Source: Dyella terrae
GTDB taxonomy: Bacteria > Pseudomonadota > Gammaproteobacteria > Xanthomonadales > Rhodanobacteraceae
Direction: 5' to 3'
DNA: 64,000 nucleotides
NCBI RefSeq assembly: GCF_022394535.1
Contig: NZ_CP089414.1
Coordinates: forward strand, 3,038,001-3,102,000
Of the stretch, positions 34,417 through 45,289 are shown piece after piece; the stretch's first letter is position 1; the number at the start of each line of letters is the position of its first letter. The position numbers were made by a program, and so were the translations under genes. The notes under the pieces were generated by a model. That model was not told the DNA's origin. It saw only the letters and a list, made by a program, of their open reading frames with translations, and did not search any database.

Positions 34417-35415
34417 ATGAAGGAAACCGACGTGCGGGTCGCCATTCTTGCTTACGACGGATGCATGGGCGCCGAAGTCCTCGGACTATCGGACGTACTA
34501 CTCGTCGCCAACCGCATCAGCTTGTTGCGCGCGCCGGACGCGCCGGTGCCGTTCGCCATCTCGATCATCGGCACGCACGCTGGACAGGTGCGGCTGGCGG
34601 GCGGCGCACAGCTCACCGTGGCGGCACCCATGCCTTTCGATCTGCTCGTGGTGCCGGCATTCGACTTCAACAGCGCGGAAGACATCAGCACGGCACTCGC
34701 CGGCCTGGACGAGGAAAAGCTGCTTATCCGTCGCGCGGCGGAACAACGCAAGGTCGCCTCCATTTGCGGTGGCAGCCTGTTGCTCGCGGAGGCCGGCATT
34801 CTGGATGGACGCCAAGCGACCACTGCATGGGCGCTGGCCGGAGAGATGGCGAGACGCTATCCCAGGGTCGATGTCGTACCTGATGCCCTGCTCATTCGCG
34901 ACGGTGAGATCGTTACCTCGGGCGCATTCACCGCGTATGGCGATCTTGCCCTGCAGCTCATCCGCGATTGCGCGGGCACCAGCCTCGCCCGCGCGGTGGG
35001 CAGGTTCAGTCTGATCGATCACAGCCGGCGCAGCCAGGCCGCGTATCTGGATCACCGCTTCAGCCACAAGCGGAAGGAATCGTTCGCCCGAGCGGTGAGC
35101 ACGTGGTTCGAGCAACGCTTGGCGGAGCGCTACAAACTCGACGCGCTGGCCGATGCGTTCAATCTCTCCAGTCGCACTTTATTGAGGAAGTTCCACGCTG
35201 AAACCGGGCGCTCGCCGCTCGACATGCTGCATGACCTGCGCGTGGAGAAAGCCAAGTTACTGCTGGAGAACACCACGCTGAGCGTCGCGCAGATCGCGGG
35301 TGAAGTGGGTTATCTCGACGTGGCGACGTTCTCACGGCTGTTTACGCGCCGCACGCAACTGACGCCGGCTGTCTTCCGCAAACGCTTCCATACCGCCGAC
35401 GTTACGGTGTTCTGA
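34417..35415 (+). CDS. GlxA family transcriptional regulator (DJ-1/PfpI plus AraC)
   Basis: 332 residues from 34417. The N-terminal DJ-1/PfpI domain (about 1-190) includes VAILAYDGCMGAEVLGLSD and the nucleophile-elbow region ASICGGSLLLAEAGILDG (Cys 117). The C-terminal AraC domain has YKLDALADAFNLSSRTLLRKFHAE and LSVAQIAGEVGYLDVATFSRLF followed by TPAVFRKRF. Regulators of this type usually control nitrogenous-compound or stress genes. The divergent NTF2-like gene or the downstream hydrolase are candidate targets. Confidence 0.92.
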   Translation: MKETDVRVAILAYDGCMGAEVLGLSDVLLVANRISLLRAPDAPVPFAISIIGTHAGQVRLAGGAQLTVAAPMPFDLLVVPAFDFNSAEDISTALAGLDEEKLLIRRAAEQRKVASICGGSLLLAEAGILDGRQATTAWALAGEMARRYPRVDVVPDALLIRDGEIVTSGAFTAYGDLALQLIRDCAGTSLARAVGRFSLIDHSRRSQAAYLDHRFSHKRKESFARAVSTWFEQRLAERYKLDALADAFNLSSRTLLRKFHAETGRSPLDMLHDLRVEKAKLLLENTTLSVAQIAGEVGYLDVATFSRLFTRRTQLTPAVFRKRFHTADVTVF

Positions 35416-35527
35416 CGCATCGCCGCGCGATGGCGAACACGCCCATGAATCTGGCCGTGATACCCGCTGTTTCGGGTAAAGGCGATTGCTAACGTCCCAC
35501 CTGCCTTGGACACCACGAGCAGGACGT

Positions 35528-36559
35528 ATGGACAGCATCACCTTGCAAACTTCACCGGCTGCATCGACATCACGCGCGGGAATACCCAACCGGATTTCAC
35601 CAGGCCAACGCCTGTTACAAACGGGCATGCGCCTGCTGGGTTCGATCCATCCATCGTCCGCTGCCACGTTGATGAAACGCTTGTGGTTCTCCGCGCCACG
35701 ATCCACGCCTCGCGCAGCGGAACAAGCTGTGCTGGACAGCGGCACCCGCTTGTCGTTCAACGTCCACGGTCGGAAGATCGCCGCATGGGTCTGGGACAAC
35801 CACGGTCCGACCATTCTGTTGCTGCATGGCTGGGGCGGCTATGCCGGCCAGTTGCACGCGTTCGTTGAACCACTGCATGCGGCTGGCTTCCGTGTGGTCG
35901 CTTTCGACGCGCCTGCGCATGGCGCGTCTGCCGCCAGCCGACACGGCGGTCGCCGGGTGACGTTCTTCGAGTTCGCCGATGCGTTGGAAATCGTGGCGTC
36001 CGCCGAAGTGTCCGTGGCCGGCATCATCGCCCACTCCGGTGGATGCACCGCGCTATCGCTGGCCTTGCGCGCAGGATGGAATGCACCGGCAAACATTGTT
36101 TTTGTCGCGCCGTTTGCCCAGCCGTCCGCCGCCATCAAGGGGTTTGCACACGCCATCGGCGCGAATGAGCGGGTCGTTGCAACGTTCAGCACCGACGTCG
36201 AGCGCTGGTTAGGGCACCCCTGGTCGTATCTGGACATCGCCACACTGGAGGACACACATAAGTGGCGACGGCTTCTGGTGATCCATGACGAAGAGGATCG
36301 CGAAGTTCCGCTGTCACAGGCACGTGCCGTGGCGGCGTCCTGGCCATCGGCACAACTCGTGGAGACGCGAGGCCTGGGACACCGACGCCTGCTGCGCGAG
36401 CCCGCCGTGATCGAAGGTGTGCTTGCGTTCTTCGCGAAACCCATGTTGGCCGCGCCGCGCCTGGGCCGCGACTATCTTCCGCGTGATTCACGGGCCACGC
36501 TGGATGCAGCGTACGAAAGCTTTGCATCCCGCACGCCCGCCACCTGCGCCCATCGCTGA
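35528..36559 (+). CDS. Alpha/beta hydrolase
   Basis: 343 residues from the ATG at 35528 (CAGGA about 5 bases upstream); a TTG frame to 35486 is possible. After about 90 variable residues the fold begins with ILLLHGWGGYAGQ (oxyanion loop), FDAPAHGAS, then the nucleophile elbow IAHSGGC (Ser about 170), acid in IHDEEDREVP and His in GLGHRRLL. A complete Ser-Asp-His triad is therefore likely. No signal peptide. Substrate unknown. Downstream of the GlxA-type regulator by 112 bp. Confidence 0.82.
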   Translation: MDSITLQTSPAASTSRAGIPNRISPGQRLLQTGMRLLGSIHPSSAATLMKRLWFSAPRSTPRAAEQAVLDSGTRLSFNVHGRKIAAWVWDNHGPTILLLHGWGGYAGQLHAFVEPLHAAGFRVVAFDAPAHGASAASRHGGRRVTFFEFADALEIVASAEVSVAGIIAHSGGCTALSLALRAGWNAPANIVFVAPFAQPSAAIKGFAHAIGANERVVATFSTDVERWLGHPWSYLDIATLEDTHKWRRLLVIHDEEDREVPLSQARAVAASWPSAQLVETRGLGHRRLLREPAVIEGVLAFFAKPMLAAPRLGRDYLPRDSRATLDAAYESFASRTPATCAHR

Positions 36560-36587
36560 AACGGTCTGCACGTGCGCAAACCGGCGT

Positions 36588-38867
<2,280 letters not shown>

Positions 38868-38966
38868 GAAACAACGTCCTGCAAAGCCTGATGCATATCG
38901 CGGATCAGGCCTTTATACACAAAACGCAGTTACCGCACGGCAAACCTGCGCGCCACGATGACGGAG

Positions 38967-39164
38967 TCAGCCACCCAGTTCCTGGAAGGCATGCCCGTTG
39001 GCCTCAAGGCCCTGAAGGATCGCCGGTGGCAGCTCGTTGGCCCACACGTGGCCTTCGAGCTGCCATTGACCGGGGTCCGACAGGTCGGGAAGCCCGGCGC
39101 CCTTTCTCACGTAGAGTCCGAGCGTCGGCTTCTTTGGGTTGATGTAGAGATCGAACTCGTCCAT
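38967..39164 (-). CDS. 65-residue protein, third gene of the encapsulin operon
   Basis: 65 residues with an excellent ribosome site (GAGGAGGG about 6 bases before the ATG at 39164). It is 33 bp downstream of the encapsulin shell gene on the same strand. The sequence is acidic and soluble with no Cys and no signal peptide: LYINPKKPTLGLYVRKGAG, LPDLSDPGQW, and a C-terminal helix ELPPAILQGLEANGHAF. It lacks the SLGIGSLK-type cargo peptide of the DyP protein. I know of no assigned function. Its position suggests it acts on or with the nanocompartment, for example as a minor cargo, regulator or assembly partner. Confidence 0.8.
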   Translation of the reverse strand: MDEFDLYINPKKPTLGLYVRKGAGLPDLSDPGQWQLEGHVWANELPPAILQGLEANGHAFQELGG

Positions 39165-39197
39165 GCAGAGCCCTCCTCGGCAACCTTCGTCAGGGTC

Positions 39198-40001
39198 TTA
39201 CTTGCTGGGCGATAGCATCACCGCAGCTTCGGCCGTCAGCTGCAGGAAGGTGAACGACACCTGCAGATAGAGCTGCACCGTGTTCTCGTTGTGGCTGAGG
39301 TAGCCGATGGAGATGTCCTGCCCCAGGTGGAGCTCGAAATCACCGCCGCGCGTGCTCAGCACCACGCCGCCGCTAATGGCCGGTGCCCAGATGATGTCGC
39401 CATCCACCAGGTTGCGCATGTCGCGCGCCACCGGGTAACCGTGCTGGGTAGCCGCACTCACTGCGGTATACGACTGCTCGCCCAGCAACAGCGTGTATGG
39501 TCCGTTGACGCCCATCTCACGCAACTGGCTCACTGCCTGCGCCACCACGGCTGGATAACCGGTGACGTCCTTCGGCAGCGGGATCGCCTTGTTGCTGCTG
39601 CCCTTGCGGATGCCTTCGATGTGAGCCTGATCGTAGCCTTCAAACACGGCGCGATCTTCGGCGAAGGCGATCTTGCGCGCAGCGTCCTTAAGCGGCTGCA
39701 AGTCGGGATCGTTCGCGCCACGCTCGACCGAGTCGAGCGCCTTGCGCGAAAGCTCGAACGGCACGCGCAGCTCCACCACCGGCTTCACTTCGCGCAGGTG
39801 AGCTTCGATGTCACCGTCCGGCGACTTGATCTTCTCTTGATGTCCCGTGCCCACCGAAGAGAACTCCGTGCCCTTGGGCCCCAGCACATCGACCACGCGA
39901 CGCGCGGCCAGATGGCGCTTCAGGGTGCGCGCCGCTTCCTGCTCGATCTGTTCCCACGCCCCGGTGGAAATGGGCGCAAGCTTCCGGTGAAGATTATTCA
40001 T
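39198..40001 (-). CDS. Family 1 encapsulin nanocompartment shell protein
   Basis: 267 residues, standard for family 1 (linocin/CFP29) encapsulins with the HK97 fold. Recognisable parts: NNLHRKLAPISTGAWEQIEQEA at the N-terminus, ARRVVDVLGPKGTEFSSVGTG, the E-loop region, FELSRKALDSVERGA, AEDRAVFEGY, GPYTLLLGEQSYTAVSA and the C-terminal YLSHNENTVQLYLQVSFTF. About 60 copies self-assemble into a protein shell enclosing cargo that carries a targeting peptide. It overlaps the end of the DyP peroxidase gene by 8 bp, and its ribosome site AAAGGAGAG lies within the cargo-peptide codons of that gene. Confidence 0.95.
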   Translation of the reverse strand: MNNLHRKLAPISTGAWEQIEQEAARTLKRHLAARRVVDVLGPKGTEFSSVGTGHQEKIKSPDGDIEAHLREVKPVVELRVPFELSRKALDSVERGANDPDLQPLKDAARKIAFAEDRAVFEGYDQAHIEGIRKGSSNKAIPLPKDVTGYPAVVAQAVSQLREMGVNGPYTLLLGEQSYTAVSAATQHGYPVARDMRNLVDGDIIWAPAISGGVVLSTRGGDFELHLGQDISIGYLSHNENTVQLYLQVSFTFLQLTAEAAVMLSPSK

Positions 40002-41043
40002 GTGCAGGCTCTCCTTTGAGCGAACCGATACCGAGCGAACCGTCAGGCGAAGGCGTGGACGCGTTCGCTGCAGGGGAGGCGTCCTGGCCCGCTACGGCCG
40101 ACGACGGCGCACCTTCCGGATCCACATCATCGAGGAAACTGGCGGTGGGAACGAAAAACAGCGATCCAGTAACCGCCTTGCTGAAATCCAGCAGGCGATC
40201 GTAGTTGCCAGGTGGGTTGCCGATGAACATGTTGTTGAGCATCTTCTCGGTACGCGACGGCGAGCGTGCGTAGCCGATGAAGTAGGTGCCAAACTCGCCC
40301 TTGGAGACATCGCCGAACGGCATGTTGTCCCGCAGGATCTGCAACTGCTCGCCGTTTTCCTCGATGTTGGTAAGCACGTTATGCGCGTAGCTCGCCTTGG
40401 CATCCTCCGCCTGCTCGATATCCGACAGTTTGTGCCGCCCGATGATGCGCTCCTGCTGCTCCACAGGCAGCTTGTTCCACGCTTTCAGGTCGTGCAGGTA
40501 CTTCTGCACGATGACATAGCTGCCACCAGCGAAGTCCGCATCTTCGTCACCGATGAGGACGGCATCCAGCGCAGCCTGATCCACCGGGTTCTCGGTACCG
40601 TCGACAAAACCAAGCAGGTCGCGCTCATCGAAGTACTTGAAGCCATGCACTTCGTCTGCGGAGGTAACACCGTCACCGATGCGGGACATGATCTGGGAGG
40701 CCAGCTCGAAGCACAGGTCCATATGCGTGGCGCGGATATGGAAGAGTAAGTCGCCCGGCGTCGACGGGGCGTGGTGCTCGCCCTTGATCTCGATGAACGG
40801 ATGCAGCTCGGCCGGACGCGGCTGCCCGAACAGACGATCCCACGTGTCCAAACCGAAGCCCATGGTGCACGTCAGGCGTCGCGTCGGGTGGCGGAAGCCG
40901 ATGCCGCGCAACAGCGATGACATGTCCGCGCAGAGCGCGCGCACGGCAAGATCGGTCTGCGGCTGTGGCGACAGTGTCACCACGAGAAAAATGGCCGACT
41001 GCGTGAGTTTTTCTGCAACCGGTTGCGAAACGATGGAAGGCAC
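39994..41043 (-). CDS. DyP-type peroxidase with encapsulin cargo-loading peptide
   Basis: 349 residues from a GTG at 41043, chosen because AAAGGAG lies 6 bases upstream. Haem peroxidase features: GFVDGTENP (catalytic Asp 148), proximal His 221 in YAHNVL and Arg 260 in GYARSPSRTEKML. After the core (to about 306) comes a flexible Pro/Ala/Ser linker and then DGSLGIGSLKGE, the canonical family 1 encapsulin targeting peptide (SLGIGSLK, residues 336-343). H2O2-dependent oxidation inside the shell is the expected role. First gene of the operon; the 237-bp gap upstream presumably holds the promoter. Confidence 0.96.
   Translation of the reverse strand: MPSIVSQPVAEKLTQSAIFLVVTLSPQPQTDLAVRALCADMSSLLRGIGFRHPTRRLTCTMGFGLDTWDRLFGQPRPAELHPFIEIKGEHHAPSTPGDLLFHIRATHMDLCFELASQIMSRIGDGVTSADEVHGFKYFDERDLLGFVDGTENPVDQAALDAVLIGDEDADFAGGSYVIVQKYLHDLKAWNKLPVEQQERIIGRHKLSDIEQAEDAKASYAHNVLTNIEENGEQLQILRDNMPFGDVSKGEFGTYFIGYARSPSRTEKMLNNMFIGNPPGNYDRLLDFSKAVTGSLFFVPTASFLDDVDPEGAPSSAVAGQDASPAANASTPSPDGSLGIGSLKGEPAHE
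40002..40020 (-). promoter_or_regulatory. Encapsulin ribosome-binding site inside the cargo-peptide codons
   Basis: Reading the minus strand, the Leu-Lys-Gly-Glu codons of the DyP targeting peptide spell CTCAAAGGAGAG, a near-perfect Shine-Dalgarno 7 bases before the encapsulin ATG at 40001. One sequence therefore encodes the shell-docking peptide and launches shell translation, coupling cargo and shell synthesis. Confidence 0.8.
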
Positions 41044-41280
41044 AATCCACTCCTTTATGGCCTGTCTCTGATGCATGGCCGTCGCGCCATGAGGCACCCA
41101 AGCGGGCCGACAATCAACCCCCACGAAGGATTCGTTGACCACTTGCCCGGTGGGCGATTCTGGCGAACGGCTCGTCAACAAGCTGTCACACAAGGTCTAC
41201 GCACCATCCAACCGCGCTCCGCCCCTGTCTCCGTCCTGCACAAGCAAGATGCAGCGCGCAGGTTCGTGGTGTGGATACGC

Positions 41281-42198
41281 TCAATCCCACGCGTCGATGC
41301 CCTGCAGTAACTTCTTCGCCAGGCGTGGCTGCCGCAGTTGCTCCAGCCACCAGTCCAGCGCGCGGCCAGGGTGGTCGCCGCGCCAGCCCACGTAGAGACG
41401 GTTCGGCTCGCGCGGCGCCGCCATGCGTTTCTCCACCAGGTCGCCGCGTTTGAGCAGCGACTGCACGCGCTGGCGCGGCAGCCAGCCCACACCCAGGCCG
41501 TCGCGCTGGGCCAGTACCTTGGCGCGCATGCTCGGCACGGCCAGCGTGGTCTGGCCGCCAAGGATGCCAAAGCTGCGGCTGTCCAGGCCCCGTGCGGTGT
41601 CGGCCACCACCACGGCGCGATACGGCAGCAGTTGTTCTTGCTCCAGCGGCTCGGTGAGCTTGGCCACTGGATGGCGTGGCGATACCGCGAACACCCACTC
41701 CATCACGCCCAGTTCTGCCCAGCGCAAGTTGGGGATCACCGGCGGCGCATTGGTGGCGCCGACCACTAGATCCGCACGGCCGTCGCGTAGCGCCTCCCAG
41801 GTGCCGTTGAGCACTTCATGGGTGATACGCACTAATACACCGGACTTGAGCGCGTCGAACGCGCGGATCACGGGCAGCAACGTTTCGAATTCCAGCACTT
41901 CGTCCGTCACCACCCACAGTCGGTCTTCCCAGCCGCCGGCCACTTGTTTCACGCGCTGTGTAACGCGCGAAACGTCCTGGGCAAGACGGGCGGATTCCTG
42001 CGCCAGCAATAGCCCCGCCGGCGTGAGCTGCAGGCGGTAGCGGCGCCGGTCGAACAGCAAGGCGTCGAAGCGCGCCTCCAACTGCCGGGCCGCATGCGAA
42101 ACGGTTGAGGGCGCCTTATCCAGCAAAGCCGCCGCACGGGTAAGGCTGCCGCTGCTGTGGATGGCTTGTAGCAAGGCCAGTTCGTCGTTCGACAACAT
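41281..42198 (-). CDS. LysR family transcriptional regulator
   Basis: 305 residues from 42198. The N-terminal helix-turn-helix reads ELALLQAIHSSGSLTRAAALL and APSTVSHAARQLEARFDALLF, then RRYRLQLTPAG. The effector domain follows with WVVTDEVLEFETLLPVIRAF, GVLVRITHEVLNGTWEAL and GRADLVVGATNAPP. It belongs to the LysR group that controls a divergent dehydrogenase. A perfect palindrome lies directly upstream of its start. The DyP operon lies downstream on the same strand across 237 bp, so read-through into it is possible but unproven. Confidence 0.93.
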   Translation of the reverse strand: MLSNDELALLQAIHSSGSLTRAAALLDKAPSTVSHAARQLEARFDALLFDRRRYRLQLTPAGLLLAQESARLAQDVSRVTQRVKQVAGGWEDRLWVVTDEVLEFETLLPVIRAFDALKSGVLVRITHEVLNGTWEALRDGRADLVVGATNAPPVIPNLRWAELGVMEWVFAVSPRHPVAKLTEPLEQEQLLPYRAVVVADTARGLDSRSFGILGGQTTLAVPSMRAKVLAQRDGLGVGWLPRQRVQSLLKRGDLVEKRMAAPREPNRLYVGWRGDHPGRALDWWLEQLRQPRLAKKLLQGIDAWD

Positions 42199-42215
42199 GT
42201 TCGATACCTTCGAAC
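42199..42215. promoter_or_regulatory. Palindrome at the LysR start (candidate LysR box)
   Basis: Inverted repeat GTTCGA-TACCT-TCGAAC abuts the LysR start codon. It has the T-N11-A form expected of LysR-type boxes and lies 84 bp before the divergent SDR gene, so it could serve both genes. Confidence 0.5.
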
Positions 42216-42299
42216 GTCTGCGCTTGCTCCATCGTACGGCAAAGCCCCCGCCGACGCGCAGGATGGCAACCGTTCCCACCATCCTTTGGAGTCACCACC

Positions 42300-43049
42300 A
42301 TGAAACGTTTTGCAGATAAGACCGTACTCGTCACGGGCGGCAGCAGCGGTATCGGGCTGGCAGCCGCCAAGGCCTATGCCGCCGAAGGCGCCCGCGTGGT
42401 CATCACCGGCCGCGATGCGGCGGCATTGGCGCAGGCTGCCGACGCCATCGGCCCACAAGCCGTGGCCCTGGCGAACGATGCCGGCTCGCTGCCGGCCGCC
42501 AAGGCGCTGGCCGACGAACTGGCCCATCGCGGCTTGCGCCTGGATGCCGTCTTCGTCAACGCGGGCATCGCCAAGTTCGCTTCGCTGGAGAACGCGGACG
42601 AAGCATTGTGGAATCAGATCTTCGATACCAACGTAAAAGGGCCGTACTTCCAATTGCAGGCCTTGCTCCCCTTGCTCAACCAGGGCGCGGCCATCGTCAT
42701 CAACGGTTCCATCAACGCGCATATCGGCATGCCGGACACATCGATCTACGCCGCGAGCAAGGCCGCGCTAGTGAGCCTGGCACGCACGCTTTCCGCTGAA
42801 CTGCTGCCGCGCGGTGTGCGGGTGAACGTGGTGAGCCCCGGGCCGGTGAGCACGCCGCTCTACAACAAGCTCGGCGTCGACGCCTCCGCATTGGATGCAG
42901 TGGCCGCGCATATCCAGGCGCAGGTTCCGCTGGGTCGCTTTGGAAAACCGGAAGAGATCGCCGCGACCGTGCTGCACCTCACCGCGCGCGAATCGGCTTT
43001 TATCGTCGGCACCGAAGTGATCGCCGATGGCGGCATGAGTCAGCTGTGA
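42300..43049 (+). CDS. Classical short-chain dehydrogenase/reductase
   Basis: 249 residues, a standard classical SDR. TGGSSGIG (12-19) binds the cofactor, with ITGRDAA next, suggesting NADP(H). VNAGIA, Asn 111, Ser 137 (VINGSINAH) and YAASK (Tyr 150, Lys 154) complete the catalytic tetrad, and SPGPVSTPLYNKLG follows. The C-terminus ends TEVIADGGMSQL. The substrate is unknown. Divergent from the LysR gene and probably controlled by it. A strong hairpin follows the stop by 5 bases. Confidence 0.94.
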   Translation: MKRFADKTVLVTGGSSGIGLAAAKAYAAEGARVVITGRDAAALAQAADAIGPQAVALANDAGSLPAAKALADELAHRGLRLDAVFVNAGIAKFASLENADEALWNQIFDTNVKGPYFQLQALLPLLNQGAAIVINGSINAHIGMPDTSIYAASKAALVSLARTLSAELLPRGVRVNVVSPGPVSTPLYNKLGVDASALDAVAAHIQAQVPLGRFGKPEEIAATVLHLTARESAFIVGTEVIADGGMSQL

Positions 43050-43054
43050 AACAA

Positions 43055-43091
43055 GGTGATCGTGGCGGGCTCCCTACCCGCCACGATCACC
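43055..43091 (+). terminator. Strong hairpin after the SDR gene
   Basis: A perfect 15-bp stem (GGTGATCGTGGCGGG) with a 7-nt loop starts 5 bases past the SDR stop. It has no T run downstream, so it may be a Rho-assisted terminator or a 3'-end stabiliser rather than a classical one. Confidence 0.6.
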
Positions 43092-43178
43092 GCTTGAAAA
43101 GAACGTCATCCGCCAACACAGAATCGGACACGACGCCTCATCTCGTATCCCCGATCCCCACCGCTTTGGAGAATCCCC

Positions 43179-43616
43179 ATGAGTCAACGCCTCGACTACT
43201 ACAAGGCCAACCCCGCCGCCATCAAGGCAATGGTTGGCCTGGAACAGCGCATCGCCCAGAGCGCGCTGGAGAAACCGCTGATCGAGCTGGTGCGCCTGCG
43301 TGCGTCACAGATCAACGGCTGCGCTTACTGCATGGACCTGCACTCGTCCGATGCCCTGAAGGCCGGCGAGAACCCGCGCCTCCTGGCCACCCTACCCGGC
43401 TGGCGCGAAACACAGTTCTTCACCGAGCGCGAACGCGCCGCGCTCGCCTGGACCGAAGCGCTGACCCTGGTCAGCGAGAACCACGTGCCGGATGATGTGT
43501 GGGAAGCAGTGCGCCCCCATTTCTCTGACGAAGAGCTGACCGACCTCTCCCTGCTGGTGGTGGCGATCAACGGTTGGAACCGCATTGCCATCGGCTTCCG
43601 CAAGATGCCCGCCTGA
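43179..43616 (+). CDS. AhpD-like carboxymuconolactone decarboxylase family protein
   Basis: 145 residues, all-helical. The redox motif is CAYCMDLH (Cys 48, Cys 51, His 55), preceded by LIELVRLRASQINGC, which marks AhpD-like alkylhydroperoxidase members rather than true carboxymuconolactone decarboxylase. Likely a cytoplasmic thiol peroxidase-like protein or disulfide relay that removes organic peroxides. The ribosome site GGAG lies upstream. It is 19 bp upstream of the AAC(3)-like gene and transcribed with it. Confidence 0.9.
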   Translation: MSQRLDYYKANPAAIKAMVGLEQRIAQSALEKPLIELVRLRASQINGCAYCMDLHSSDALKAGENPRLLATLPGWRETQFFTERERAALAWTEALTLVSENHVPDDVWEAVRPHFSDEELTDLSLLVVAINGWNRIAIGFRKMPA

Positions 43617-43635
43617 ATCCTGGAACGCACCACCC

Positions 43636-44445
43636 ATGCGCAACCAACCTCACCCGCCCGTCGATACCGCCTTCCTGCAGCAGGCTTTGGAGGACTTTGG
43701 CGTTCCGCGGGGAGGCGTGGTCATCGTGCATTCGTCGCTGTCCGCCTTCGGCAATGTGATCGGAGGCGGCGCGGCGGTGGTGGAGGCCTTGCTGGGTTGC
43801 ATGGGCGATGCAGGGACGCTGGTGGTGCCCACCTTTACGCCGCAGATTTCCGACCCGCACCCCCACGACGGGGAGGCGAGTAGCCTGCCAGGCGATTCCC
43901 TCGGATCGCACGTGCCACTGTTCCACCGAACCACTCCAACACTGATGGGCGCGGTGCCGAATGCCGTGCTTGCTGACGCGCGTCATCGGCGCAGCTTCCA
44001 CCCGCAGGCTTCGGTTGCCGCCATCGGGCCCCACGCCGAAACCATCACGGCTGATCACCCGCTCGCCTATGCTTTAGGCAAGCAGTCGCCATTCGAGAGG
44101 CTATACGAGCTGGGTGCCCATATTCTGCTGCTCGGCGTGGGTCACAACCGCAACACGTTCCTTCACTACGCGGAATCGCTGACGCCACGCCATCGCACCA
44201 AACGCCGCCGCTTTCCCTACGAAAACGCTAGTGAAGGCGTATGGATGGAGGTGCCCGATGTCGGCGACGACAACGGGCGTTTCTTTCCGCAAGTCGGCGC
44301 AGATGCCGACGCAGCCGGCCTGATCCGTCACCGAAGCATCGCATCTGCGCCCTGCCAGCTCATGGCCAGCGGACCGTTCGTCGATTTCGCGACGACACGC
44401 CTTGATGCATTACTTGCCGATGCGAAAAAAGTGGCACTCCGCTAG
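43636..44445 (+). CDS. AAC(3)-family N-acetyltransferase
   Basis: 269 residues from 43636. Family features: VVIVHSSLSAFGNVIGG near residue 30, LVVPTFTPQ, VPLFHRTTPTLMGAVPNAVL, RSFHPQASVAAIGPHA, PLAYALGKQSPFERLYELGA and LLLGVGHNRNTFLHYAE. The family uses acetyl-CoA to acetylate aminoglycosides at the 3-amino group. Chromosomal relatives often have other or unknown amine substrates, so resistance should not be assumed. Downstream partner of the AhpD-like gene. Confidence 0.88.
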   Translation: MRNQPHPPVDTAFLQQALEDFGVPRGGVVIVHSSLSAFGNVIGGGAAVVEALLGCMGDAGTLVVPTFTPQISDPHPHDGEASSLPGDSLGSHVPLFHRTTPTLMGAVPNAVLADARHRRSFHPQASVAAIGPHAETITADHPLAYALGKQSPFERLYELGAHILLLGVGHNRNTFLHYAESLTPRHRTKRRRFPYENASEGVWMEVPDVGDDNGRFFPQVGADADAAGLIRHRSIASAPCQLMASGPFVDFATTRLDALLADAKKVALR

Positions 44446-44457
44446 CAGCGCGGATCG

Positions 44458-45063
44458 CTAACGGCTCAACTCACAGATCCAGTTCACCTCCCAATGCTGG
44501 CCGCCATCGGGAGAGAACGACTGCTCCATCCGTGCCGCCTTGGGTGAAATGTTCAGCCACATCCAGCGAACCAGGATCGTGCGCCCTTTCCACGTCTGGT
44601 GGTTGTAGAACTCACCGCGGTTGCCGTGGAATTCACCGATCACCGGCGCATCGAGCTCACCCTTGTCCAGGTCCAGGCCGTAGATGTTCCATTGATGCGT
44701 ATCCGGGTTGTACATGCGCATGGTCTGCGCCTTGATGTGCAGCTTCTTGTCCGGGCTGGTCACCTCGAACTGTTCGAAGTTGGCATTGGTGTCGAGCAGC
44801 TTGTGATGATTGGAGATGCCGTCGTACACGTCCCAGGCCGTCGAGTTGTTCAGGCGATCGGGCAGCCGGCGAACATGAGCTTTCCAGTCGCCGATAAGAA
44901 AATCGAAATCATGGGAACCGTCACGCGGTGGCGTGGCGAAGACAGCCGTCGGGTTCGCGGGAGCTTCAGCCGCCGCGCTCGACGATAGCCACCCGGCGAA
45001 TGACACCACCCCGATAAGCAGGGAAAGAACGAGCTTCGATGCTTGCCATTTCATGCGATGCAC
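44458..45063 (-). CDS. Exported beta-barrel protein, DUF1579-like
   Basis: 201 residues from a GTG at 45063, chosen over the ATG three codons later because AGGAGG is 5 bases before the GTG. Signal peptide of about 31 residues (SSSAAA-EA). The mature part is beta-rich and resembles DUF1579/lipocalin-like domains: SHDFDFLIGDWKAHVRRLPD, TAWDVYDGISNHHKLLD, MRMYNPDTHQWNIYGLD and ARMEQSFSPDGGQHWEVNW. Binding of a small ligand is plausible, but nothing assigns one. Convergent with the AAC(3)-like gene. Confidence 0.75.
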   Translation of the reverse strand: MHRMKWQASKLVLSLLIGVVSFAGWLSSSAAAEAPANPTAVFATPPRDGSHDFDFLIGDWKAHVRRLPDRLNNSTAWDVYDGISNHHKLLDTNANFEQFEVTSPDKKLHIKAQTMRMYNPDTHQWNIYGLDLDKGELDAPVIGEFHGNRGEFYNHQTWKGRTILVRWMWLNISPKAARMEQSFSPDGGQHWEVNWICELSR

Positions 45064-45289
45064 GCTGACCTCCTGTTGAGTTCATACCGTGATGTGATGA
45101 AATCCTGAAGGGCTTCTGGTCCACGCTAAGCCCTGCTCCGCCATGCTGCGAGCACACCGAAGCCGGGCGTGCCGATGGTTCGCATGCTCCGCCCGTTTCG
45201 CAATGTCCGCTTTACCTCGAAACTCCGCACTCACCCCAACCACCGTAAGGAATGGTGCCGCGCAGCCATGTGCGCGACTCGGAGGTTCT

